Shown here one piece after another: positions 9,971 to 21,060 of a stretch of DNA of 31,856 bases; the stretch's first letter is position 1, and each line of letters starts with the position of its first letter. Source of the DNA: Plantago elongata (Eukaryota > Streptophyta > Magnoliopsida > Lamiales > Plantaginaceae); the NCBI GenBank assembly GCA_036897095.1, contig JAYMSP010001458.1, forward strand, positions 1 through 31,856, in the 5' to 3' direction. The translations under genes and the position numbers were made by a program. The notes under the pieces are model-generated. The model saw only the letters and a program-made list of their open reading frames with translations. It was not told the origin of the DNA and made no database searches.

Positions 9971-12110
9971 AAGTTTTTATATAAATACCCAAAAAATAAA
10001 ACATCCTCTCACAAAAATTCATAAAACTCAACAATATTTCTCTCTCTACAAAAATCCTAAAGAGAGAAACATCAAAACTCTTCTCTCTCCTTTCCTCCCT
10101 CCCTCCTCCCTCCGCCGGAGACCGGAGCCATCGTCGTTGCCACCATCTCCCTTCGCCGGAACAACTGTCGGATCCATTTTCGCCGGAAACATGACGACAA
10201 TCAAATGTAGCGGTCAAATTACCTCTTTAACTCCCTAATTTCGCCGGAATTATGTCGGATCTCCACCGAAATTTCAAATCCAATTGCAAAAGGTGTTGAA
10301 ATTAACAAATTCATCTTGTTTTTTTGGTTTAAATTTTTATTGGATGTGAAATTTGACCTTTAATTTGTCGTTTTTTGTTGATTTTACGACTCATGTTTCC
10401 AGATCTAGTTTTAGATCTGAAAATTAATTTTAGATCTGAAATTCGTACAATGAAAAATGAATTTCGCAGTCTGGTGCTTTGTTATGAACTTCGCAGTCTG
10501 TTTTTCCATTCTCTACTCCTACATGTGAATGTCGAGTGTGGTGTCTCGGTTTGCTATATGTGACAATCGACATGTCTGTTAGTCGATTGTGTCACCGTAG
10601 CAGCTCGAGTCCATTTCCGCTTGCGCTATTTTCTGAGGTGTCGATATTTTGAATACGTCTCTGTTTCGGCTTATATTAGTTGACACTGTTGTCTTAATGT
10701 TTTTTAATTGAATTTGTACTTTAGCTTCTATGTTTTTGTTTCGGTCCTTCTTGGGTTTGACTGTGTCCCTGTTTGCCTTCTGGACTGGTCCGTGTCTGGG
10801 TTAATTCGAACAAAATTCGTGGCTCGAGTGAAACCTTTGGTTCGTTACCCGCAACTTCCTTTTATTTCTTGCTTTGCTAAATTGTCCGTTCACTTGATAT
10901 CTCAATTATTTAACGAATTGCATAGTAGTTCAAAGGTTAGTTGTTGTGCTTATTCTTTGTAGAGATCTCCATGTCGAGCCTAGTTGTGCATTTTCTTGGT
11001 TCACTTCATGTTTGCCTTCATAAGTATTTATGATCGATATATACTTTTGTATTATCTTCTTTCTATGTTATTTGTTCTCTTGTAGTTGACTACTTGTTTT
11101 GTTTAGTGAATGGGGGGTTTTAAAGGGTAGTTTTATAATGTTAGATTTGTGTCTTATTAGTCGGTACCTTGTTAAAAAACTCAACAACTTGTGAATTGAC
11201 AAGAAGCTATTCAAAGGTGAGTGTTCTTAAAATCAATTTCGAAAATCTGGAAGTATTTTGTCCGTATATATACATATTTGCATCAAAGTTATTTCAACTC
11301 ATGCTCTTTTAAAAAATTGCATTTAAGTTACTTTCACATGCTTCAACTGAAACCTGATTTCTGCATGAAAAATTGATTCAAAATATATATATCTATATAT
11401 TATTGATTGATTGATCTGACTGATTAACTGAACGAACAAACGAATTGTGCGCAATTATGGTGGAGGTTTCCGAGTGGATAAGCTTGGGCAGTTGTGTCTG
11501 TCGAGTTTATTCATTAGGTTCCTTTACTTACTATCCCAAGGCACGAGGCAGAAGTCGCCGAGGTCTTGGGAGTAATAGTGTTTCACCCCTGTACCATGGC
11601 AGGGTAACGTTTGTCTGTTGTCAGAGTCATTCTCTGTCTGGAGTGATAAGGGCTTGGAATGGGGTTATAAGGTTGACTGCACCAACAAATGACTGATTGT
11701 ATTGTTCTGATTGATTTGTTATATGATATGATTGTATATTCGACTCTGTTATGAATTTCTTATTGATATGTTAATTGTCATTGTCACACACGAACACCAC
11801 TGAGATTTTTATCTCACACTCTTTTTTTTTCCTTCCTTGTAGATTCCAGAGTTTAGTGGAGGACCGAGTCGGGTAGACGTTCAGCAACTTGAGTGATTTT
11901 GTGTTAAATGGGAATTTTATACCTTTTATTCCGCTGCTTCTAAGAATAATGTTTGTAAGATCTGGTTTATATTCCGCTGCTTTTGAAAATAGTCTGTTTT
12001 GCAAGTCAAATGTTGTATTGTATTTTTTTAAAGTTTTCAGAATGTCTCTGCTATCGATTTTAACGTCTCTATTGTTATAAAAAATTATTGTAAATTTTTG
12101 AGGTGTTACA
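9971..12110 (+). mobile_element. Truncated Ty3/gypsy-type LTR (Tekay-like)
   Basis: This stretch has the interior and 3' end of a long plant gypsy LTR but not a normal start. A promoter (TTTTTATATAAATACCC at about 9975) is followed by a CT-rich, GCCGGAG-containing leader at 10040-10250. At 11780-11850 a short hairpin (TGAGAT...ATCTCA) precedes a T-run, and the end is GAGGTGTTACA, typical of LTRs that begin TGTAACACC. The expected 5' TGTAACA end and the region upstream of the TATA box are absent. GTTAT occurs directly before 9971 and directly after 12110, as a 5-bp target duplication would. No internal retrotransposon genes accompany it, and the several 60-85 codon frames inside it have no family motifs. 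Confidence 0.55.
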
Positions 12111-12114
12111 GTTA

Positions 12115-13300
12115 TAATTTTAAGCATCATTGTCATGGTATTAACTTATGTTGAATGGTTCCCCATGCTATTGATTTAACACAAATGTTATAGTTCATGA
12201 CCTATTATTGTAGTTTTAATTAACAACATTGGTATTATTAGCATCTGGTAGCATCATTGTTATTGTTTTTAACTTGTGTTGCATGATCCTGTTTTGTTAT
12301 AGTTTTAAAAGGTATTTTTGTAGTTTTTAAATACACGGTTGTGGTTGTAAGCATTAACATTACAATATTTATCTTGTGTTTAGTAGTTGCATGTTATTGT
12401 TTTTAGCGCATATGTTAAAGTTATAAGACCACTTGTTGTAATTATAAGGGGGTGTATTTCGAACCGAACGAACCGAATAATTAGCTTAGCGAACGTTCGT
12501 TCGTTCGATAAGTCGTTTGTTCGGTTCGTGTTCGTGTTCGACGAACATCTTAACTTTTTGTTCGTGTTCGGTTCTATAATATTTTAACAAGTTCGTGTTC
12601 GTTCGTTAATGTTCGATTGTTCGGTTCGTCAAAGAAATAAAATTAATTATAATACAATAAAAATACAAAATTTTCTTATTAAAATGTCATAAAATAATTA
12701 CATAAACTACAAAATTTATAATATCATTTCATAAATATTGTGCTCAACCGTATTATGTATTGGAGATGTTAATTATATAAATATATTTACTATTGGTTAT
12801 ATAATATTAATATAGTGTAATTTTATAAAATATTTATTTTGTTCGCGAACCGTTCTTGAACTACCGAACAATAATAAATATGTTCGTGTTCGGTTCGTTA
12901 TCTAAACAAATATGTTCGCGAACTGTTCGGTTCGGTTAAACTCGAACACGAACCGAGCATTGACGATTTTTTTCACGAACATTTCATAAATGTTCTGTTC
13001 ATTTACACCCCTATTATAAGCATCAATGTCAGTGTTTTAGCTTCTACGAATATATGATTTGATTTTTTGCAATTCTTATAGTTTTAAAAGATATTGTTAT
13101 GATTTTATGTATTAATGTTACTGTTTTCAGCTTGTGTTGCATGTTCTTGCTTTAATTTGTTATAGTTTTAAAATGTAGTATTATGGTTTTATGCATCAAT
13201 GTTATTGTTTTTAAAATGTGTTGCACGTTTCTTAGTTGTTTTTATGCATCAATGTTATAGTTTTAATTAGAATTGTTATGGTTTTAACCAAGTAAGTGAA
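12115..13300. repeat. Degenerate tandem-repeat array, about 85-125 bp units
   Basis: About seven diverged units built on the same phrases are visible: GCATCAATGTTATTGTTTT, then CTTGTGTTGCATG, then TTGTTATAGTTTTAA. Units can be followed from 12120 to the hAT insertion at 12449 and again from 13013 to about 13300, the most regular near 13095-13290. The strand is strongly T-rich. There is no coding potential. It could be an old minisatellite or the internal repeat of a decayed transposon. Confidence 0.65.
12449..13012. mobile_element. Nonautonomous hAT element, GTTCG-rich
   Basis: A 564-bp element with ends GGGGTGTA and TACACCCCT is flanked by a perfect 8-bp target duplication, ATTATAAG, at 12441-12448 and 13013-13020. 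Both subterminal regions are packed with GTTCG/CGAAC motifs and GAACCGAACG blocks, as expected of transposase-binding repeats. The centre is AT-rich and noncoding. The 8-bp duplication and the end sequence place it in the hAT superfamily. It sits inside the tandem-repeat array. Confidence 0.88.
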
Positions 13301-14007
13301 AGTTTTATTCAGGTGTGATGATGACATCGAGTTGGATAATCGGTCTCTTAAAGTTGCCACTCAGTATTAAAGCAACACCCACATGCAAAATAGAAAGATG
13401 AAGTTCACCAAGTTTGATCAAGAGAAAAAAAACCTATTTTAACAATTCAATTGTATTTGCATAACAAACACCGAGTGGAGATTTATTGTAATTTTTTTTA
13501 TACGAGAATAGATGTTTTAAAATCTTTAAATGTTTAAATGTTCATTTAGATTATTTTAAACTTTTTTATTGATGTTTTAATAGATTTTCTGGAACCTTTA
13601 AACTTATTTATTGGTTGTTTAATGATATTAGTTTGTCACTTTGCAACTATAATAAATTATCATAAAAGTATCATGTAGCTCCTTTAAACAATCACACCAT
13701 CTGCTTCAGAATTAAACAAACGAGGTTAAAACTATGATTGAAATATACATTGCCGACGCATTAAAATCATCATATCATTTCTTAAAAATATAAGTACATA
13801 TGTTAAAAATACAATTGAAACTTTCAATGCTAACAACTTAAAATTATAACATAACGAAAAATGTGTTTCTTAACGGTTTTTTAATAAACTTGACCAGTCA
13901 GACTGTTAAAATTCAAAAACCGCAAAAAACCAACCAAACCTTCACTTTCTTATATTATAAAAAATCTTACATTTTTCAATACTTTGACTTATGACATTAG
14001 TGATTTA
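13301..14007. other. Intergenic spacer
   Basis: AT-rich DNA without gene evidence. Frequent TTTAAA-type words are present. No open frame with a recognisable motif and no clear transposon end was found. Confidence 0.5.
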
Positions 14008-14260
14008 GGGGCTGATTGGAGTAACATTCAAATACCCGTTTGAATACTACTCGGAGATTTTGTGTTTGTTATGGCATTTAAATGCCGAAGATCAAAATGA
14101 CTCTACAGTAACAACATTTTTCTCTACCTATATAACAAACCTATAATATTCTATCCAATTACAATTCTATACCAAACATAATTTTAACAATTCCATTGTA
14201 ATTCCGATCACTATTCAAGCATTTAAATTTGGGCATTTAAGTCGCATGCCAATTAGCCCC
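14008..14260. mobile_element. PIF/Harbinger-type MITE, copy 1
   Basis: A 253-bp element beginning GGGGCTGATTGGAGTA and ending CCAATTAGCCCC. It is flanked by TTA on the left and ATA on the right, a decayed 3-bp target duplication. It shares its length, its ends and internal phrases such as GGCATTTAAATGCCGAAGATC and TCTATACCAAACA with copies 2 and 3. It has no coding capacity. Confidence 0.82.
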
Positions 14261-14499
14261 ATAGTTAGTTTCCTGGAGAACTTTAGCCTTGATTTTGTTG
14301 CCCCAAGCGAAAACTCGTTAGCTCATAATTAACTAGCCCGTTGTGCGCTGTTCGTTAGGTGCCTTGAGCGTTTTGTTTGGTTATCTTTGTGAAATGGCAA
14401 ATTCCTCTTTGGTTTCTCAAGAATAAAATTTGTCAAGTATATAGCGATTGCTCTAATTTTCACAATTAAATTTTGTAATTGGCTGCTGAAAAGTGCTTA
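14261..14499. other. Spacer, possibly decayed LINE sequence
   Basis: No intact feature. The stretch leads into the LINE-like remnant and may be its degraded upstream part, but no motif supports this. Confidence 0.3.
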
Positions 14500-14590
14500 G
14501 TAGAAATAATTTATGCAATATGGCTAGAGAGGAATGCATTGTGCTTTCAACAAAAACATGCGATGAACACCTTAAGGATAAAATAATTGG
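14500..14590 (+). pseudogene. LINE reverse-transcriptase C-terminal remnant
   Basis: The plus strand reads LVEIIYAIWLERNALCFQQK followed by HAMNTLRIK. This resembles the conserved IWxERN...F segment just after the zinc-binding domain of plant LINE-type reverse transcriptases. A stop follows at once and no other domain can be traced. It is a short, low-confidence fragment. Confidence 0.4.
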
Positions 14591-14782
14591 AACATTAATC
14601 AATGGAGTTTGGGAAGATTCTCGTTTGTGAACACAATATTGTGCTAAGTTGATGTTAGTGCAAATTAACATTTTTGGTCCTAAACACTATTGGTATGTTG
14701 ATTCATCTGGTTGATTTCGCGTGGGTGAAATCATTTTATTCGTTGCATAAAGTTTTTATTAACGAATGTTGTTATTAATTAT

Positions 14783-15049
14783 ATGCTTCCCAGTTACGGA
14801 TTTCCCATATTTCGTTTTAAATTATCCCAAAATCATTATTTCAGTTCTATATTTTATAATTTTTATTACACCACAATCCAATATTATAATTGAAAGAAAT
14901 CCAATAATTACATTGAAACATGTATATGGACTCACACAACCTTTATTCTCACCATTTTAATTTTAATAAATGTATATTACTTAATTAATTACTTGTATAA
15001 TAATATGTGTCTAGTTCAGCGAGTCATTTAATTTGGGACGGAGGAAGTG
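14783..15049. mobile_element. Stowaway/mariner-like MITE (decayed left end)
   Basis: The right end GGGACGGAGGAAGTG is close to the plant Stowaway end that reads TACTCCCTCCGTCCC in reverse. The left end, around TTACGGATTTCCCATAT and followed by TTATCCCAAAATCATTATTT, looks like a diverged inverted copy. A length of about 270 bp fits. The left boundary and the TA target duplication are uncertain. Confidence 0.42.
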
Positions 15050-17413
15050 CAATTTTATTTCAAAAAGGGAAAGTTTATTGGTGTTTAGTTGGTAATTCGT
15101 TGTTGAATAGCGACATAATTCAATTTCGTTATAAAGTATATGTTGCCACTTGCCATCGAGAAATAGTAATTAAGATCGGAGGTAGTGTTGCACGTATAAG
15201 GTACGTGGATTGAATACTATTAAAGTTGAAGGTTATGGATTTTCTATCTTTAAAAAAGAATGTAACTGATTTGATTTTGGGGTAGCATGACTCTAGAGTC
15301 TTGTTTTTATAATTTTAGTTAAAATTATTATATCATCTGTGAGGGCAGATAGAGTGACTATTGATCTATCTATTGAGAATTTGGACGAAATTGAATATTG
15401 GGATTGGGGGTTGGAAGTTAGTTTCTTAGGACTCCTAATTGAATTCTTCATTCATTATGCATTTTAAATATTCTTTAATTAGCAGCTTGTATCAAAGTTT
15501 TTTATGTTTTGAGATTTTAATTTACTGTTTCAAGATTTTGGCTTGACCCTCTGTGCATTGTGTTGTGATTGAATGCTGCCTGGTAGTTTGGTGAATCTAA
15601 AATAAGTAAAATTGATAAAGTTTAAATGTGTAACATTTCACAAGACGGTGATACATATATTTTTTAAAGTTTTGATTACTAAAAGTTTATGACCAACTAA
15701 AATGAATTAAAAAATGGATCTTCTTGTAAATATGATTTAGCAAACAATAGTGATGGAATGTGTAAAAGCTGCTTGTTATTGGTTGCAGTTTTGATACTTA
15801 ATAGGTACGGGAATTACGATTGTCAATTGAAATTTTTTTTATTTTTTTAAAGCAAACATCAATTTATTCAAACTAAACTTGTTTTAGAAATTAAACAAGG
15901 CAAAAGGTTGACATTGTCTTTGATAAAATACAACAAAAGCCACAAAGATCAAACATCCTAGAATTGTCTTTGAGAGATTAATTACATTAATCTTACAAAT
16001 TCTTTTTTCTTCACTAATTCATTTTATCCATATTCTTATAAACACCATTGAAATTAAATTATTTGTAATAAAAAATGAATTAAATTAAAATTAAATTAAA
16101 ATTAAACTAAGAATATTAAAATTTCGGTATTGAATAAAATAAGATTACGCTTCACACTCTACAATTGTAGTGATGAAATAATGAAGCAGCATCCAATTGC
16201 AACTGCACATTGCTCTCTGTCCCATTTCACATATTTAGCTGTATTTGGGGATCAATTCATGATACATCTAATGATGTTGTTGGCCAAATTTTGCAAAACA
16301 TGACAGGAAGAATGTGATCATATACATTCGGTATCCACTGTATCCACCGTAATGACCAAAAAATCGATCGTAGAAATTTAATTGCTATGCAATCACGTAT
16401 GGCGACCAATTTTTTCCATGGTGGGGACGATCACGATCACGGATAATTTTTCATTTTTTATTTTTTTATTTATAATTATATTAATAAGAATATTGTAAAT
16501 TTAGAGTGAAAATAAATATTTTTTATTAAAAATACGAGTAGAATAGTGAAATAGTATAAAATGCGAACGTATACGAACAAAGAGTGATATTTGATGTGTA
16601 AGAAAATATATATTCACTGATCTTGTTTTGTAAATTTTTTAAAAATATAAACGACGGTATAATTTTTATAAATTTTAAATAATAAAATAAATGAGAAAAA
16701 AAGGAGTTGGCCTCACATGAGACTCAACAATAAAGAGGTAACCCAATCGGTTACGGGTCGCAGCATAGTGCGGAGAGAAATTGGTCGCGAGCAATTCTCA
16801 CAACTGCACCTTAGTGTGTGGTTTCAGTCACGAACCCCTTGATCAAATAATCACCTGATTCAACAACTACAAATCAAATGAATGATCATAAGTTGAGTGG
16901 TAACCCTAGCCAGCTAATCTGGTGATCGATCGATCGAGGATTCCAGATTGGATTTCCACCATAAATATTCTCTCTGTTTTCTAGTTTAACAATTGTACTA
17001 AATATGAGACGTTGAGAACATGTTTGTCAGACGAGAAAGCATAACCAAAGCATATTATAGCACTAAACACCAGTTAAGTACAGTTCACCAGTGTCTTCAA
17101 TCAAGATCTAAGTACAGTGAACTCTATTTTTAATTGCCTCATACCATGATTTATGTGCTGTATCATGCTGCTATTTTCCGTATTTGGAAACAACCTCTTT
17201 AGACACAAACACATGGACATCCATTTCGAGGACTTCCAGTTTTCTACTCCAATGATATATTTGTGCAATATATTACTAATACTCTAATTATTCAATATTA
17301 TCGCGTCTCTGAACTTTGAAGCTAAGGTTGTGAGTCCTTGTAGTTTTTCATTAGATGATAATGATTTTGAATATGCACTTTGGATTATAATTTCCATGTT
17401 GAGTATTTGTGAC
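15050..17413. other. Long AT-rich spacer
   Basis: No gene, RNA or element was found in this 2.4-kb stretch. A low-complexity TTAAATTAAAA tandem run lies at about 16079-16110, and a GATC-rich palindromic patch (GATCGATCGATCGA) lies near 16923. The 68-codon frame at 15007-15213 overlaps the preceding MITE and has no recognisable motif. Confidence 0.5.
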
Positions 17414-17805
17414 CGGGGTTTAGTGGCATAGAATTCAATTGGATAGTTGAATTGATCAAAAGTTATTTTATATTTAATATCCATTTAAATTGTGTTCATT
17501 TAAACGTGGTTACTTTTCACACAATTAAACTAATTATTAATCTCTTACACAATACATATAAGAAATCTATAATACCCATTCAAACAAATCATATATCTTT
17601 TACACCAATTATTTATCTCTTACACAACATATGTAACAAACCTACAATAAACATTCAAAACAATCATCTATCTCTTACACAAATCATTTATCTCTTACAC
17701 AACCTATATATCAAACCTACAATACATTATACCACTACAGTTTTATACCAGACATTAATTTTAACCATCCAACTACAATTTAATTACTAACTCCAATTTA
17801 GCCAT
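17414..17805. mobile_element. Diverged relative of the PIF-type MITE with internal repeat expansion
   Basis: The right part (CCTACAATACATTATACCAC through TTTTATACCAGACATTAATT) aligns by eye with the internal phrase CTATAATACACTATCCAATT...TATACCAAACACAATTTT of the three MITE copies. The left side has a GGTTTAGTGGCATAG-like end and an ATTCAATT/AGTTGAAT near-palindrome in the corresponding place. Between them, at about 17545-17735, TCTCTTACACAA-containing units repeat in tandem. The boundaries are approximate. Confidence 0.4.
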
Positions 17806-18101
17806 TCAAATTCGAATTTGTAGTACGTATTTAGTGGTGTGAAGAATGAACCGATTTGAGACAATTTTGGACCTTATCGAGCTCATGCTCGTGTCCACAA
17901 GTCGCTCACAATATCGAGCTCGATCATTGCCAAGCTATAAAATTAAGAGAATTGACATTGAACAACGAAGCTCACCAGTTAGTAAAACGCTTCCTATCAA
18001 CCAATAGTTCAGGAGTTGGACTCATATTTATCGTTTTAAAAAAAAATATAATGGCATTTATGCTCTTGATCAACCGAGCCTTGTATCATTGTACTCGTTA
18101 C

Positions 18102-18266
18102 TGATAGACTATGTAATTGTATTAACAATAGAATAGTATATACATTAGAATCCTAGTTATATTAGTCTTAGTATCCTAATTATATTAGTCATAGCTTCTT
18201 GAAACTTGTATATCTACCTCATATTATTCTATGAATACCGGCGAATCATTATTCGATATTCCTACA
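18102..18266 (+). repeat. 5' LTR of the copia element
   Basis: It begins TGATAGACTATGTAATTG and ends ATTCCTACA. It matches the two halves of the 3' LTR along its whole length with scattered substitutions. An internal short repeat, CCTAxTTATATTAGTC, occurs twice. Confidence 0.88.
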
Positions 18267-18399
18267 AAGTATCAAGCCAGGTCTCAACCTCACGTCATTA
18301 AAACAACTCTCTTCGTCTACTTCCTTCTCCTGCAAGCTGCTTTCTTTGTTCCTTCTCTGCCCGACCTATTTTTCGTTACTTCCCCGTTCCGTCAATTCC

Positions 18400-18897
18400 T
18401 AAACAGACTTCCCCTTCATGTTTTTACCATCGACCGAACTCCATACAAAGTCAATCAAAGCCTCCTTTGTTTGATCTTCTCTGTCGAACATCACCTGGCC
18501 TTTTTCCGCTTTCCATCTCGATCACAAACAGCCGACCAAAATTTCCTTCTTTTTGCTCCCTCGCTTTTCGTTCATGACCACCAATCCGAACCAACACCAA
18601 GGTTCTGGCCAGAAACCCGCTGCCACCTGGCCCTACCCGAATTTTCCTCTTTGGACATTCCCGCAGGTTTGGGCCATGCCACTTCCCTTACCCCACGACA
18701 GCTTGGAATCCGGTCCAACAACGTCCTCCACGGTCCGCACAGGCTTACACTATGCAAACTCCGCCTTCTCGCGGATATGCTCCTACCGACGTGAATGTAA
18801 CTATCCACACTTTGTCTCAATATAATCCGGACGACAACTGGTATATGGACTCTGACGCTTCATCCCTATGACCTCCAATTCAAGTAATGTTATGTCC
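18400..18897 (+). pseudogene. Copia Gag end and protease remnant
   Basis: Several frames have to be joined. 18553 onward reads NPNQHQGSGQKPAATWPYP, a proline/glutamine-rich Gag tail. A shifted frame then reads NPVQQRPPRSAQAYTMQTPP and later YAPTDVNVTIHTLSQYNPDD, followed by NWYMDSDASS. The last phrase is the copia protease motif WYMDSGASSHMTS with Gly replaced by Asp, broken by a small deletion and a stop near 18867. The 187-codon frame at 18231-18794 only partly overlaps this reading and is not a real product. Confidence 0.65.
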
Positions 18898-18904
18898 CAC
18901 TAAT

Positions 18905-20120
18905 GCTAATCTTATTCGTTCTATGTGGATTTTTCGACATAAAAAGAATTCTGACGGCTCTTTTGAGAGACACAAAGCTCGTCTTGTTTGTCATGGCAGG
19001 TCCCAATAGGTTGGAATTCATTGTGACGAGACTTTTAGCCCAGTTGTCAAACCGACTACCATTTGGATCGTTCTTAGCATTGCTCTTTCTCGCTCGTGGT
19101 CTATTCATCATCTAGATGTCAAGAATGTCTTTCTTCATGGCAATCTTAACGAAACCATCTATATGCATCAACCTTTGGGATTCAAAGATAATGCACACCC
19201 GAATTATGTGTGTCTATTGAAAAAGTCTCTCTATAGTTTGAAACAAGCCCCTCGAGCTTGGTATCAACGGTTTGATGATGTCATTCATACTATTTGTTTC
19301 TGTCATAAACAATCGGATCACTCGCTTTTCAGCTACTCTCACGGTGCTGACACAACATATCTTCTTCTATATGTGGATGGTATCATTCTCACAACTTCTG
19401 ATGCTCTTTGGTTATCTTTTATGAAATTGCTTGGTAAGGAATTTGCAATGAAGGACTTGGGCCCTTTGACATATTTCTTGGGCATCTCGGTTACTCGAAC
19501 ATCAACTGGCATGTTTCTATCTCAACAGAATTATGCTCTCGATATATTTCAGAGAGCCGGTATGTCCCAATGCAAGCCAAGTCTCACTCGTGTTGACACG
19601 AGCAGCAAACTCGGTTCTGATGCCGGACCCGTATACGTGATCCATCTCAGTATCGGTCTCTTGCCGGAGCTTTGCAATACTTAACCTTTACTCGACCCGA
19701 TAATCTTATGCAGTTCAGCAAGTTTGCCTCTATACGCATGACCCTCGAGTTGATCACATGAACGCTCTCAAGTGTATCATTCGCTACATCCAAGGCACTA
19801 GTTCTCTTGGATTACACCTTTACAAGACTTCGGTTACATCACTTGTCTCCTACACAGATGTCGATTGGGGCGGTTGTCCGGACACTCGTCGTTCTACTTC
19901 CGGCTATTGTGTTTTTCTTGGTGACAATCTTATTTCCTGGTCTTCTAAATGTCAACTGACGATCTCCAAATCTAGTATCGAGGCTGAATATCGTGGTGTT
20001 GCCAACGTCGTCTCTGAGTCTTGTTGACTTCGCAATCTTCTTTTGGAGCTCCGCTGTCCGATTTCCAAAGCTACTCTGGTCTACTGTGACAATGTCAGCA
20101 CCAACTACCTCTCTGGCAAT
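18905..20120 (+). pseudogene. Copia reverse transcriptase-RNase H remnant, first part
   Basis: From 18905 a single frame reads through MWIFRHKKNSDGSFERHKAR, one stop (TAG near 18997), then ETFSPVVKPTTIW, LDVKNVFLHGNLNETIYMHQ, LLKKSLYSLKQAPRAWYQRF and FAMKDLGPLTYFLGISVTR. These are diagnostic copia RT blocks. The catalytic YVDD is YVDG at 19370-19381, which would abolish polymerisation. After frameshifts near 19630 and 19700, RNase H resumes at 19758 with DVDWGGCPDTRRSTSGYCVF and SSIEAEYRGVANVV. A conserved Trp codon is a TGA stop at about 20025. YCDNVSTNYLSGN then runs into the hAT insertion at 20121. Confidence 0.88.
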
Positions 20121-20642
20121 TAGGGGTGAGCATCGGTCCAGGCCCGGACCGAAACGGGCCAGGACCGATATTGGCCCGGGCCGATTTTCGGTATTTTTCA
20201 ACACCGAGGCCCGGACCAATATTGGATCGGTCTAGGCCCGAACCGGACCAAAAAAGTCGGTCCGGTTTCGGGCTTGGACCGAACGGACCGAATTTTACAA
20301 AAAAAAAATGGACAAAAAGATCCCAAGAGAATCTGAAATTGTAGAAATACCCCTCAGATCTTATCATTATCAGATCTTATTTGCAAATAAGCCAAACTGG
20401 AAGTCTAGTTTAGCTAAATGAAGGACATTTTGGCAGACATTGTCATGGGTATGCTGGGCCAGGCCCATGCCCAATTATTCAGAAGGGTCATTGCAAGATG
20501 GTCCAGCCTCCAAAGAAACCCTAGCTCCAGATTTTTCCAATTCCTTCATGTATTTTCCCTATTCTTTCAACAAGTCTCTTCTTCAGCTCCCATTTTTATG
20601 TTACCCGCTTTTGATTTTTTCGGATCTGTGAGGATTAGAGTT

Positions 20643-20715
20643 ATGGATAATCGCAAGAGAGGTCGAGTTGAGTTTGGTTTGAACGGCAATGGCGGGTTCA
20701 AGAAAGTCAAGTCAG
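20643..20715 (+). pseudogene. Captured first exon resembling a plant CCCH/KH zinc-finger gene
   Basis: An ATG at 20643 opens MDNRKRGR, then NGNGGFKKVKS, and reaches CAG followed by GTATTC, a plausible exon end and splice donor at 20715/20716. The pattern MDxRKRGR...N-GNGGFKK-K resembles the N-terminus of plant CCCH-KH RNA-binding proteins of the KHZ1/KHZ2 type, whose coding continues after an intron. Upstream, AAACCCTAG and pyrimidine-rich sequence at about 20505-20640 look like that gene's 5' untranslated region. The zinc fingers and KH domain are absent, so any product would be a stub. The donor family is recalled from memory and not verified; the capture itself is better supported than the donor's identity. 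Confidence 0.5.
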
Positions 20716-20759
20716 GTATTCTTGCTGCTCAATTTCAACATACTCAATCAACACTCAGA

Positions 20760-21060
20760 TGAAGGTGGGGGGAGGCAGAGCAGAGGGGTGAAGCCGTGAA
20801 GGTGGACGGAGGAGAGGAGACGGGGTGAAAGTGTGGCGGAGGGATGGAGCCGTGGAGGGAGTCGTCGAGATCGGTGGTGTAGGGAGGCGTCGGAGTCGAT
20901 GGTGGAAGGAGGCGGTCGTCGCCTTGTCGGTAGCGGCTGTCATCGCCTCATTGGTGGTGGAAGGAGGCGGATCGATTTTGGGGTTGCTGAAGACTGATTA
21001 ATTTTGGGGCTGCTGATTGATTTTGGGGAATGGGGGCTAGGGTTTGGAGGAATATAAGGT
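20760..21060 (-). other. GC- and purine-rich interior of the hAT element, origin unknown
   Basis: On the minus strand this resembles another gene leader: AAACCCTAGCCCCCATTCC followed by Pro/Ser/Thr-rich codons such as TASFHHRLRRLPTPP. Composition differs sharply from the AT-rich surroundings. It could be a second captured 5' exon or a normal family component. No domain is recognisable. Confidence 0.35.

Noticed and set aside
12387..12587. 66-codon open frame
   Set aside because: It spans the target duplication and GTTCG repeats of the hAT element, so coding is not plausible.
18231..18794. 187-codon open frame at the start of the copia element
   Set aside because: It starts inside the LTR, its translation has no Gag features, and the recognisable Gag tail lies in other frames.
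20095..20367. Gly/Pro-rich open frames on both strands at the left hAT end
   Set aside because: They are translations of the GGTCCGG subterminal repeats, not genes.
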